From positions 2,232,001 to 2,296,000 of the forward strand of contig NZ_CP007445.1 in assembly GCF_000599985.1 (NCBI RefSeq): a stretch of DNA of 64,000 nucleotides, read 5' to 3'. The notes beneath the pieces were generated by a model. The model saw only the letters and a list, made by a program, of their open reading frames with translations, was not told where the DNA came from and searched no databases. Shown here one piece after another: positions 19,714 through 27,373 of the stretch. The translations under genes were made by a program, and so were the position numbers. Origin of the DNA: Gilliamella apicola (lineage in GTDB: Bacteria > Pseudomonadota > Gammaproteobacteria > Enterobacterales > Orbaceae). Positions within the stretch are counted from its first letter, which is position 1, and each line of letters opens with the position of its first letter.

Positions 19714-21138
19714 ATGCAAACAAGAAAAATTGAAAGCATCATAAATCAACAAGCTCAAACAACTAAGGCTTCTTTAGACTCAGCCAATCAAGAATTGCAT
19801 GATACACATGAAAAATTACTTGATTTAAAGACTCAACAAGCAAATATTTATAATAAAATTGCGACCATCTATTTATTAGAACCACCTAAAAATAACGATA
19901 TTAAAATACAAAAAATTATCGACCAGTTACAAAATGTTTTAAAGCAATTAAAAAGCGAATCTTACAGTTTAGACAAAAAAATTGATAAGCAGCAGATAAA
20001 ATTAACAGAAATTTTGATAAGGTTAGATGAACTTACAACCGAAAAAACGCTACAACTTGAAAAAGATCCCGATTATGTATCGCTATTTAATCGCTTTACT
20101 ATCGAAAAAGAGCGCTTTGATAAAGAAACCAAAAACTTTGAAGTGTCTCAAAGCGAGTTTTCGGAAAAACTTGTTCAATATAACGAAAATAGGTATTTTA
20201 ATTATTTAATTAACCGAAACTATGGTGAAAATAATTACCAAGGTTTTTGGATCTTAAAAAACCTAGATGCATGGTTAGCAAGATTTGTTAATTTTTCTCA
20301 AAATTACAAAAATTTCAAATTAATAAATTCATTACTTAAGGAGTCAAACTCACGTTACGAAAATCAAAAAAGATCTTATGAATTAGCATTAAAACAAAAA
20401 GAACAGAAAGAGCATAGTGTTGAAACTGTTTTGAAAATACCAGCGATAAGAGTTGAATTAGCAGAAATTGAGCAAGATTTAGCGAATCTAGAACAACAAA
20501 AACAAGAAAATCATAATGTTTTAAATGAAACACAAACAGGAAAAAGCCTCGAGTTTAAAAGACTCTCTTTGCAACTTGCTGAGTTTTTAAAACACAAGTC
20601 TTTTGATAGACTTCAGCAGCTAACCTTACAAACAAAAACTAAAGGAGATGATATATTACTTAAAAAGCTCTATGAAATAGAGAAACAGATAAAGCAATCT
20701 GAAAATCATATTGTTCATCTTCGTAGTACAACTTCAGATTTAATGAAAATCTATGAGCGTTTTAATGAAACACTTCATCTTTTTAAGGAATACAATATTT
20801 CCAGTTCTTTATATGAATATAGGATATCTTCGTATAATCTTAATGAACTATTAAATAAATTATTAAACAATGAGATTTTTCCGATTACCATTGTTGAGAC
20901 ACTACTTAGCTATAGAGTACGAATAAAAATCGAAAACAGAACATCGTTACATCAAAGCAGTATCGGATCATTATTTAGCAATTCATCAAAATCATCTTCT
21001 TGGGGGTCTTCATACCGTAGTAGTTCTTCATCCAGTAGTAGTTCATCATCCAGTAGTAGTTCATCATCAAGTCGCGGTAGTTACTCATCAAGTTCATCGT
21101 CAGGTGGTGGAGGATATAAAACGACAGACAGTTTTTAA
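19714..21138 (+). CDS. Uncharacterised coiled-coil protein with Ser/Gly-rich C-terminal tail
   Basis: 474 residues. Coiled coil dominates from about 5 to 400, interrupted by an aromatic segment around 165-200 (YFNYLINRNYGENNYQGFW). From about 418 the chain becomes a low-complexity tail with an unbroken run of 18 Ser, then GSY, more Ser, GGGG and a final YKTTDSF. Tails of Ser/Gly ending in a short aromatic motif also occur in TPM-domain and DUF2207-type membrane proteins, but no such domain is seen here. The Ser run is encoded by 18-bp tandem units (about 21020-21075), a site liable to slippage. It is the last gene of the operon. Function unknown. Confidence 0.55.
   Translation: MQTRKIESIINQQAQTTKASLDSANQELHDTHEKLLDLKTQQANIYNKIATIYLLEPPKNNDIKIQKIIDQLQNVLKQLKSESYSLDKKIDKQQIKLTEILIRLDELTTEKTLQLEKDPDYVSLFNRFTIEKERFDKETKNFEVSQSEFSEKLVQYNENRYFNYLINRNYGENNYQGFWILKNLDAWLARFVNFSQNYKNFKLINSLLKESNSRYENQKRSYELALKQKEQKEHSVETVLKIPAIRVELAEIEQDLANLEQQKQENHNVLNETQTGKSLEFKRLSLQLAEFLKHKSFDRLQQLTLQTKTKGDDILLKKLYEIEKQIKQSENHIVHLRSTTSDLMKIYERFNETLHLFKEYNISSSLYEYRISSYNLNELLNKLLNNEIFPITIVETLLSYRVRIKIENRTSLHQSSIGSLFSNSSKSSSWGSSYRSSSSSSSSSSSSSSSSSSRGSYSSSSSSGGGGYKTTDSF
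21020..21075. repeat. In-frame 18-bp tandem repeat coding poly-Ser
   Basis: Units of the form AGTAGTAGTTCATCATCC recur about three times within the poly-Ser segment. The length is a multiple of three, so copy-number change would alter the tail without breaking the frame. Confidence 0.75.
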
Positions 21139-22060
21139 ATCTAGGTATGAACTTTTTTATAATATATTCATTATTCACGTTCTATCGTGGATAATGATTA
21201 ATTTTACAAATCTCTGTTTTGTCAGCAATTTATATACTATTTGCATATAAATTACTTATTAGAAATACATAAATCAATATGAAAATAATACTGATTACTA
21301 ACTACTTATCTATATTCGATTTGGGTCATATTATTTGATTACTTATACTATATTTTGATTTTATACGCTTCTAACATTTTTCCACTAGGTTACTAATTTA
21401 TTCTGACTTGATAATTAATATAGTACTTCTGTTAAATTATTATAGAAAAATTGCGATATAAAAGTTCTATAATAACGACAAACAGATTTTATGTAATTAA
21501 TCATAAATTCTATATGAATTTGAGCTAATTTTTTACTCGTGTCGGAACATCGACTTTTAATTATTCCTTTCTAACGCTTAGATTTCACACTAATTGAACC
21601 TAAATTTATTTTGAGATTACCATTTTTCTATTTTTAATTTTTTATTATCAAGTATCTAATGACGCTCTACAGCCTATTGATATTTTATTTCATCATAGAT
21701 GAAAAGCATCACTTTATGATTAAAAACGCAACATAACCAAGAAAATTATGTTTTATCGACTATTGGGTTTTTACTAACAATATTCAATACATATTTACTT
21801 TAAAAGTATATACAGAAACTTTATACAATAATTAGCTTAACTCAACATTAACATGATTAAGTTAATACAAGTTTTTTTAAAAAATAGGATTATGTAACAA
21901 AAATTAACATTATCCACTCTTACTTTAGTAATAATATTCATTAATACAAATTGCATTTAAGAAGAAAAAACAACAAAAAGAAGTATGAATTAATGTTATT
22001 TATAACCTCAAATAACATTGGGAAAGAATTAACTAAATAAATGCAGAGAATCAATGTTTA
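21139..22060. other. Long AT-rich gene-free stretch between operon and tRNA cluster
   Basis: About 920 bases with no open frame that looks coding and no RNA gene I recognise. Two structures are seen: an imperfect hairpin at 21170-21195 (arms of ten bases, one mismatch) just after the operon, and a perfect 10-bp hairpin at 21992-22019 downstream of the tRNA cluster. The rest shows no inverted repeats of note. It could hold an unrecognised small RNA or decayed DNA. Confidence 0.5.
21992..22019 (-). terminator. Probable terminator of the tRNA cluster
   Basis: A perfect 10-bp stem (arms 21992-22001 and 22010-22019, 8-base loop) lies 42 bases past the last tRNA on the minus strand. A T-rich tract follows on that strand (21961-21976), though separated from the hairpin by about 15 bases. 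Confidence 0.5.
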
Positions 22061-22135
22061 TGGCTGGGGTACAAGGATTCGAACCTTGGAATGGCGGAAT
22101 CAGAATCCGCTGCCTTACCGCTTGGCTATACCCCA
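22061..22135 (-). tRNA. tRNA-Gln(CTG)
   Basis: 75 bases with encoded CCA end. The anticodon loop is TTCTGAT between GCGGA and TCCGC, giving anticodon CTG. The T loop GTTCGAATC and the 7-bp acceptor TGGGGTA/TACCCCA are intact. It is the last member of the cluster in the direction of transcription. Confidence 0.95.
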
Positions 22136-22150
22136 TTATAAATAAATATA

Positions 22151-22235
22151 TGGTACGGGTAGTGAGATTTGAACTCGCACACCTTCCGGAACTAGAATCT
22201 GAATCTAGCGCGTCTACCAATTCCGCCATACCCGC
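22151..22235 (-). tRNA. tRNA-Leu(CAG)
   Basis: 85 bases with a long variable arm and encoded CCA. The anticodon loop TTCAGAT between CTAGA and TCTAG gives CAG. The T loop TTCAAAT is normal. Two weaknesses are visible: the first acceptor pair is G1-U72, and the T stem has a C50/A64 mismatch. It is probably functional, being the only CAG-reading leucine tRNA seen here. Confidence 0.88.
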
Positions 22236-22300
22236 ATTGCACTATTGATAGAATAGTATATATCAAATTAAAAAATTTTAATATATTATACAGGATAAAA

Positions 22301-22375
22301 TGGCTGGGGTACCAGGATTCGAACCTGGGCATGGCGGGATCAAAACCCGCTGCCTTACCGCTTGGCTATACCCCA
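22301..22375 (-). tRNA. tRNA-Gln(TTG), copy 2 of tandem duplication
   Basis: 75 bases; the anticodon loop TTTTGAT between GCGGG and CCCGC gives TTG. Identical in sequence to the copy at 22562-22636. Both are followed on the plus strand by a nearly identical spacer and a leucine tRNA unit, showing a recent tandem duplication. Confidence 0.95.
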
Positions 22376-22400
22376 ATAAAGGATAATTATTAAGATAAAA

Positions 22401-22485
22401 TGGTGCGGATAAAGAGACCTAAACTCACCTACCTTACAGCGCCAGAATCTAAACCTGGTGCATCTACCAATTTTGCCACATCCAT
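22401..22485 (-). pseudogene. Decayed tRNA-Leu(TAG) copy
   Basis: It aligns over all 85 positions with the intact tRNA-Leu(TAG) at 22662-22746 but differs at about 16, mostly G or C to A or T. The TAG anticodon remains, but the T loop reads TTTAGGT instead of TTCAAGT, so the near-invariant C56 and A58 are lost. The first acceptor pair is A1/C72 and two more are wobble pairs. It is most likely a non-functional duplicate. Confidence 0.8.
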
Positions 22486-22561
22486 ATAAATAATCGATAA
22501 AGAGGTATAAACCTAAGGATTAAACGGATTAGAGCTTCTTAAAAAATTACGCAGAATGTAA

Positions 22562-22636
22562 TGGCTGGGGTACCAGGATTCGAACCTGGGCATGGCGGGA
22601 TCAAAACCCGCTGCCTTACCGCTTGGCTATACCCCA
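22562..22636 (-). tRNA. tRNA-Gln(TTG), copy 1
   Basis: 75 bases, anticodon TTG, encoded CCA. It lies directly downstream of the intact tRNA-Leu(TAG) on the minus strand. All stems pair normally. Confidence 0.95.
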
Positions 22637-22661
22637 ATAAAGGATAAATATTAAGATTAAA

Positions 22662-22746
22662 TGGTGCGGGTGGAGAGACTTGAACTCACACACCTTGCGG
22701 CGCCAGAACCTAAATCTGGTGCGTCTACCAATTTCGCCACACCCGC
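22662..22746 (-). tRNA. tRNA-Leu(TAG)
   Basis: 85 bases with class II variable arm and encoded CCA. The anticodon loop TTTAGGT between CCAGA and TCTGG gives TAG. The T loop TTCAAGT and acceptor GCGGGTG/CACCCGC are intact; one U/U mismatch is seen in the T stem (50/64). It is the likely parent of the decayed copy at 22401. Confidence 0.92.
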
Positions 22747-22783
22747 ACTGAATACTTCCGGTAAAAGTACTACCTAATCTTAA

Positions 22784-22860
22784 TGGTGGCTACGACGGGA
22801 TTCGAACCTGTGACCCCATCATTATGAGTGATGTGCTCTAACCAGCTGAGCTACGTAGCC
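22784..22860 (-). tRNA. tRNA-Met(CAT), elongator
   Basis: 77 bases with encoded CCA. Nearly identical to the enteric elongator tRNA-Met: GGCTACGTAGCTCAG start, anticodon CAT in ACTCATAATG, T loop TTCGAAT. First gene of the cluster, 38 bases after the -10 box. The order Met-Leu-Gln-Gln recalls the enteric metT operon. Confidence 0.96.
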
Positions 22861-22898
22861 ATCTCATTCGCAACGTCATAACCAACACTGCGAGGCGC

Positions 22899-22927
22899 AT
22901 TATGCTTAAGTTCAGGCAAATCGTCAA
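22899..22927 (-). promoter_or_regulatory. Strong sigma-70 promoter of the tRNA cluster
   Basis: On the minus strand TTGACG (22922-22927) is followed after exactly 17 bases by CATAAT (22899-22904). A GC-rich discriminator, GCGCCTCGC, comes next, the hallmark of stringently controlled stable-RNA promoters. The first tRNA starts about 38 bases past the -10 box. Confidence 0.85.
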
Positions 22928-22977
22928 CACTTTTTTTTAGATATTTTGAAAAAAAAACACGATCGACTAAGATGCAA

Positions 22978-24075
22978 TCAAATCCGGTTTAATAACAATT
23001 CAATTCGCCTTATTTGGAGTTCAGTTTGAATTTCTTTTCCAATAAATCCATCCGCAATAATTTTTTGCACATTAACACTATTAGCTAGTTTATAAGCATT
23101 TTCTAAATATTGTGCTTGTGGAAAGGATATTGTTTTAGCTAAAGCTTTGCTTGCCATAATCAATTGATAAAGATATTGTGGGTTACGCCATACATCAATT
23201 CTATTTAGTAAACAGATAATTTGTTCAGCAGTGAGTGTTTGAACACACTGAACATCTTTATAGTATTGTTTAACCATTATGGCAAGCTTAGTATAGTTAT
23301 TGGGTGATTTGATTTTATTACATAAATCTTCAACCATATACTTAGTTGATAACTGCGAACAAAGAATACTAAAACGGATGGTTAAATCGTTAGTTAATGC
23401 AACAGAGCGTTTTAAAGCATCAATAACTGTATCGGACAAGATTAACGATGGAAATAATATAGCAAGTGCGCCACATTGTTCCAAAACCTGAAAATAAATT
23501 TGAGGATCTAAAGTAGATAGGGCTTTTTCGGTTTCTTTCCAGACTCGCTCTGGGGTAAGGTAACTAATTTCTCCAGCTAAAACCATATCTTTCATAAGAT
23601 TCATTGTTTCTGTTGCAACAACAAAACCTAATTGATGATAACGAGCAGCAAAACGCGCGACTCGCAAAACTCGTAAAGGGTCTTCACGGAAAGCTGGCGA
23701 GACATGACGTAACAGTTTACGTTTAATATCTTCAACGCCATGATAAGGATCAATAATATTATTTTCTTCATCCATAGCAATAGCATTGATGGTAAGATCT
23801 CGCCTGATAAGATCTTGTTCTAAAGTAATGTCTTTACTGAAATCACAAATAAATCCAGTATAGCCATTACCTGCTTTGCGTTCTGTCCTCGCTAATGCAT
23901 ACTCTTCTTTTGTAACCGGATGTAAAAATACAGGGAAATCTTTACCGACCTGTTGATAGCCTAAAGATAGTAATTCCTCAGGTGTTGCTCCAACAACAAC
24001 CCAATCACGATCCGAGCTCACTAATCCTAATAATCTATCTCGAACATACCCTCCAACAAGGTAGATTTTAGACAT
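22978..24075 (-). CDS. cca: CCA-adding tRNA nucleotidyltransferase, HD motif lost
   Basis: Adds or repairs the 3' CCA of tRNAs. The class II nucleotidyltransferase head is complete: LVGGYVRDRLLG (6-17), catalytic Asp22 and Asp24 in SDRDWVVVG, RRDLTINAIA (91-100) and EDPLRVLRVARFAAR. E. coli-type enzymes (about 412 residues) carry an HD phosphohydrolase domain with CHDLGKG. Here the protein has 365 residues, the corresponding segment reads CSQLSTK (239-245), and the histidine-rich stretch before it is missing. Phosphatase and phosphodiesterase side activities are thus probably gone while CCA addition remains. The gene starts immediately after ygiM stops, as in enterics. Most tRNAs here encode CCA, so repair is the likely need. 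Confidence 0.93.
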   Translation of the reverse strand: MSKIYLVGGYVRDRLLGLVSSDRDWVVVGATPEELLSLGYQQVGKDFPVFLHPVTKEEYALARTERKAGNGYTGFICDFSKDITLEQDLIRRDLTINAIAMDEENNIIDPYHGVEDIKRKLLRHVSPAFREDPLRVLRVARFAARYHQLGFVVATETMNLMKDMVLAGEISYLTPERVWKETEKALSTLDPQIYFQVLEQCGALAILFPSLILSDTVIDALKRSVALTNDLTIRFSILCSQLSTKYMVEDLCNKIKSPNNYTKLAIMVKQYYKDVQCVQTLTAEQIICLLNRIDVWRNPQYLYQLIMASKALAKTISFPQAQYLENAYKLANSVNVQKIIADGFIGKEIQTELQIRRIELLLNRI

Positions 24076-24687
24076 TTAACGCATCCAACGATCTTTTTTA
24101 CGACGAGGCATTATCATTGGTAAAATTAGACCTAATACAAGACCACCACCAGCAACAAGACCACCGTAAGTGAACCATGTAAGGATAAGATCGAGTCGTT
24201 TATCATCAACTTGATTTAACATCGAATCTATTTGAGTTTTCTGCTGTTTGACTTGTTTCTCAAGATCGGTATTTTTATTTTGAAGAGTTTCAATTAATTT
24301 TTCCGCAGATTGCAATTTTTGTTCGTATTCATTTACTATTATTCGTTGGTGTTCATCAACGTTATTCACTTTATCTTGATATTCGGCTAATTTTGCTTCT
24401 AATTCTGGAAGGCGTTCTCGATAACTTGGTTCATCATTAAGTTTGCTGGTTTCAATCCAAGCAATCTTACCATTACTGATTTGAACTCTTGTGTATTTGC
24501 CATCGTCACTTTTTTCAAGAGAAGTGACTTTTTGACCAGTTTTAACTGCACCAGAGAAACCATAATTAGCACCAGGACCACGACGTACGTAGATATCTAA
24601 ATCATCTGTCACATATTTTTCTGCAGCATTAGTGCTAAAAACAAAACCAAGAAAAGAAATTATAATAATCTTATGTTTTTTCATCAT
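24076..24687 (-). CDS. ygiM: SH3-domain membrane protein YgiM
   Basis: Signal-like N terminus (about 1-19, ending STNAA), a bacterial SH3 domain (DDLDIYVRRGPGANYGF to GKIAWIETSKL), a coiled coil (about 95-165) and a C-terminal membrane helix (LTWFTYGGLVAGGGLVLGLI) ending in basic PRRKKDRWMR. This is the TIGR04211/YgiM layout. A longer frame reaches 24726, but the double ATG at 24687/24684 starts right at the signal segment and is preferred. The cca start follows directly, reproducing the enteric ygiM-cca pair. It is presumably an envelope protein; its role is not established. Confidence 0.88.
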   Translation of the reverse strand: MMKKHKIIIISFLGFVFSTNAAEKYVTDDLDIYVRRGPGANYGFSGAVKTGQKVTSLEKSDDGKYTRVQISNGKIAWIETSKLNDEPSYRERLPELEAKLAEYQDKVNNVDEHQRIIVNEYEQKLQSAEKLIETLQNKNTDLEKQVKQQKTQIDSMLNQVDDKRLDLILTWFTYGGLVAGGGLVLGLILPMIMPRRKKDRWMR

Positions 24688-24795
24688 ATTTAATTCAATC
24701 CATCTATTTTTTAACCATAATAACATAAAAAAATAACTTTTCGCACATTCATTTTACAATTATATGTGTCTACAAAATAACAAATAAAACAAAAA

Positions 24796-24811
24796 ATGAA
24801 ATCGATTACAT
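24796..24811. promoter_or_regulatory. GalR/GalS-type operator upstream of alpha-galactosidase
   Basis: ATGAAATCGATTACAT matches at 15 of 16 positions the perfect palindrome at 30515-30530. Both have the central CG and TGTAA half-sites expected for GalR/GalS operators. It lies about 100 bases before the GH36 start. The likely ligand is the GalS-like repressor encoded at 27374. Confidence 0.7.
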
Positions 24812-24817
24812 TTTTTA

Positions 24818-24833
24818 TGAGATCTTAATCACA
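24818..24833. promoter_or_regulatory. CRP-like site upstream of alpha-galactosidase
   Basis: TGAGA-N6-TCACA differs by one base from the CRP core TGTGA-N6-TCACA. It begins seven bases after the GalR-like operator. Chance in AT-rich DNA cannot be excluded, but the pairing with an operator is repeated at 30442-30530. Confidence 0.5.
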
Positions 24834-24912
24834 AAATAAAAAATTAATTATTTTATTTTAATAGAAATACAATTATTTTAAATAGATAAAGAACCACAAT
24901 CTTGGAGTAATT

Positions 24913-27030
24913 ATGAACTATCGTCTTAACAATAACAATATAGATGTACTATTCCGTACAAAACCTTATGCTGAACTCAGCTATTTTGGTAAACGTTTAC
25001 AAAACATCCAATTGGAACAGCTGGAAATGTTAAATCCTGCTGTTCCTAACGCTCGTATTGATGTCGACGTACCTTTTACCTTGTGTCCTGAAGAAGGTTT
25101 GGGTAATTTTAGTACACCCGGACTTGAAGGTCATCGCAATGGCAAAGATTGGTCTCCAGTTTTTATAACCAAAGAAGTTATTCAAACAGAAAATCAGATC
25201 ACCATTATTAGTGAGGACAATATTGCTAACCTTCGTTTCACCAGCGATTTTCTTTTAGATGACAGTGGCGTATTACAATGCCAAAATAGTTTAACTAATT
25301 TAGGCGATGAACCTTATCAGGTCAACCGTTTATCAATTACTCTTCCCCTACCTGAAAGAGCACAAGAATTAATGGCTTTTAGTGGGCGTTGGATTAAGGA
25401 GTTTTTCCCTCATCGCACAAAAATCGAACATTGTGGTTATTTGCAAGAAAACCGTCGTGGACGTACTTCACACGAATATTTTCCAGGTATGATAGTTGGT
25501 ACCAATAGCTTTAAAGAACAATCTGGTGAAGTATGGGGTGTTCATTTAGGTTGGAGTGGAAATCATCGAATCCAAGTAGCCGTAAAAAGTAATGGTAAAC
25601 GTTTTATTCAAGCCGAAGCTTTGTATATGGCTGGTGAAATTACATTAGCTAAAGACGAGTCAATTTCAACTCCTTGGATGTATGCAACTTATAGTGATCA
25701 TGGTTTGAATCAGATGAGTCAGCAATTTCATGAATTTTTACGTGGTAACATTATTAAATTTAGCCAAAATAAACCGCGCCCAGTCCATCTTAATACTTGG
25801 GAAGGCATCTTTTTTGATCATAATCCAGATTATATTATGCAAATGGCAACTAAGGCTGCACACATGGGGGTTGAACGATTTATAATTGATGATGGCTGGT
25901 TTGGTAAACGTGACGATGATTATCAAGGGTTAGGAGATTGGTATTTGGATAAACGAAAATATCCAAACGGCTTAGAACCCGTAATTAAGCATGTTAAAGA
26001 TCTGGGTATGGAATTTGGTATTTGGGTCGAACCAGAGATGATTAATAAAAACTCCGATCTTTATCGTGCTCATCCTGATTGGTTACTTGAATTGCATGGT
26101 TATAACCAACCTGAAGGTCGTCATCAATATTTACTCGATTTACAAAATCCAGCGGTTTTTGAATATTTACTTGAAAGATTAACATGGTTGCTTGGAAGCT
26201 ATGACATTGACTATATAAAATGGGATATGAATCGCGAAATTGTGCAAGCAGGTCATAATGGTAATCCTGCGATTGTTGGACAAACAGAAGCGTTATATCA
26301 TTTAATTGATATTTTACAAGAAAAATTCCCTCATGTTGAAATTGAGTCTTGTTCTTCTGGAGGAGGACGTATCGATTATGAAATATTAAAACGTACTCAA
26401 CGTTTCTGGACGTCAGACTCTAACGATGCATTAGATCGACAAATCATTCAGCGTGGTATGAGTTACTTCTTCCCTCCTGAAGTAATGGGCGCTCATATTG
26501 GTGGTGCCTTGTGTCATACTACATTCCGCGAATTACATATGAATTTACGTGGTTTGACTGCACTATTTGGTCATATGGGCGTTGAACTTGATCCAGTTAA
26601 AGAATCTGAGAAAGAACAAAAAGCATTTGCTCATTATATTAATTTACATAAACAATTGCGTCCATTATTACATAGCGGAAATAGTGTGCGTCTGGATGTC
26701 GACGATCCTAACGCAATGCAAAGTTATGGTGTTATTAGCAAAGATCAAAAAGAAGCAGCATTTATTATCGCCCAATTAGCATTACCAACTTATGCACTGA
26801 GTGGTAATTTACGTTTGACGGGGTTGTTATCGGATAAGCAATATCAGATTGAAATTCTTGATATGCCAGATAATATTGATCCTAAAGTTAATGGTCATGC
26901 TATGAAAGTTTTACCATTATGGATGCAAACTAAAACAATACTTTCCGGCGATTGGTTAATGAATATAGGATTACCATTACCTGTGCTTGATCCTGCAACG
27001 GCAATGCTTATCAAAATAACATCCAAATAA
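24913..27030 (+). CDS. Alpha-galactosidase, glycoside hydrolase family 36
   Basis: Removes terminal alpha-galactose from melibiose, raffinose and related plant oligosaccharides. The 705 residues match tetrameric GH36 enzymes such as RafA. The N-terminal beta-sandwich is followed by a TIM barrel with FIIDDGWFGKRDDD, GIWVEPEMI, and the nucleophile Asp438 in IKWDMNR. The acid/base region is SCSSGGGRIDYE with WTSDSNDALDR (about 501-508). No signal peptide is visible, so it acts in the cytoplasm on imported sugar. No dedicated permease lies beside it; a porin is encoded 1.4 kb downstream. TTGGAG is a good Shine-Dalgarno. The upstream operator and CRP-like site suggest induction by galactose and catabolite control. 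Confidence 0.95.
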   Translation: MNYRLNNNNIDVLFRTKPYAELSYFGKRLQNIQLEQLEMLNPAVPNARIDVDVPFTLCPEEGLGNFSTPGLEGHRNGKDWSPVFITKEVIQTENQITIISEDNIANLRFTSDFLLDDSGVLQCQNSLTNLGDEPYQVNRLSITLPLPERAQELMAFSGRWIKEFFPHRTKIEHCGYLQENRRGRTSHEYFPGMIVGTNSFKEQSGEVWGVHLGWSGNHRIQVAVKSNGKRFIQAEALYMAGEITLAKDESISTPWMYATYSDHGLNQMSQQFHEFLRGNIIKFSQNKPRPVHLNTWEGIFFDHNPDYIMQMATKAAHMGVERFIIDDGWFGKRDDDYQGLGDWYLDKRKYPNGLEPVIKHVKDLGMEFGIWVEPEMINKNSDLYRAHPDWLLELHGYNQPEGRHQYLLDLQNPAVFEYLLERLTWLLGSYDIDYIKWDMNREIVQAGHNGNPAIVGQTEALYHLIDILQEKFPHVEIESCSSGGGRIDYEILKRTQRFWTSDSNDALDRQIIQRGMSYFFPPEVMGAHIGGALCHTTFRELHMNLRGLTALFGHMGVELDPVKESEKEQKAFAHYINLHKQLRPLLHSGNSVRLDVDDPNAMQSYGVISKDQKEAAFIIAQLALPTYALSGNLRLTGLLSDKQYQIEILDMPDNIDPKVNGHAMKVLPLWMQTKTILSGDWLMNIGLPLPVLDPATAMLIKITSK

Positions 27031-27068
27031 ATCAAAAAAACACAAAAATCATAATATTTTTTAACAAT

Positions 27069-27097
27069 AAGGGGGAATGAACGCATTCATTCTCCTT
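27069..27097 (+). terminator. Hairpin after alpha-galactosidase
   Basis: Arms 27069-27081 and 27086-27097 pair nearly completely (one bulge) around a CGCA loop, 38 bases after the stop. The tail is TAATAAC, so a U-run is weak. It probably separates the gene from the repressor gene. Confidence 0.55.
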
Positions 27098-27373
27098 AAT
27101 AACGTATTGAATTTGAAACGATTCAGCAAATAATACAATGATTGGCAAATGAAAATTTTTCCATTATTATAAGGTCTTATCTCATATATTCAGTATCCAA
27201 CCGACTGAATTAGCTAAAAGATATAAACAAAAATATTTCAAGTATAGGTTCCCTCCCCCTTTGCGAACCATTTTTGCTTTAATCGTTGGTAAACTACAAA
27301 ATTTTAAATGGATAAACTTTAAACAATAGGGATATAAATTTTTAGTAGTAATATCAAATTAAAAGGAAGTTTT
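27098..27373. other. Upstream region of the GalS-like repressor gene
   Basis: Together with the terminator this leaves 343 bases without a gene. A degenerate operator-like sequence with central CG lies at 27113-27126 (TTGAAACGATTCAG), which could serve autoregulation, but its outer positions do not fit. AAAGGAAG before 27374 is a good Shine-Dalgarno. Nothing else was recognised. Confidence 0.4.

Noticed and set aside
20975..21178. Frame antisense to the poly-Ser tail
   Set aside because: It consists of repeat-derived Met/Asn/Tyr runs from the complementary strand and lacks any protein-like pattern outside the repeat.
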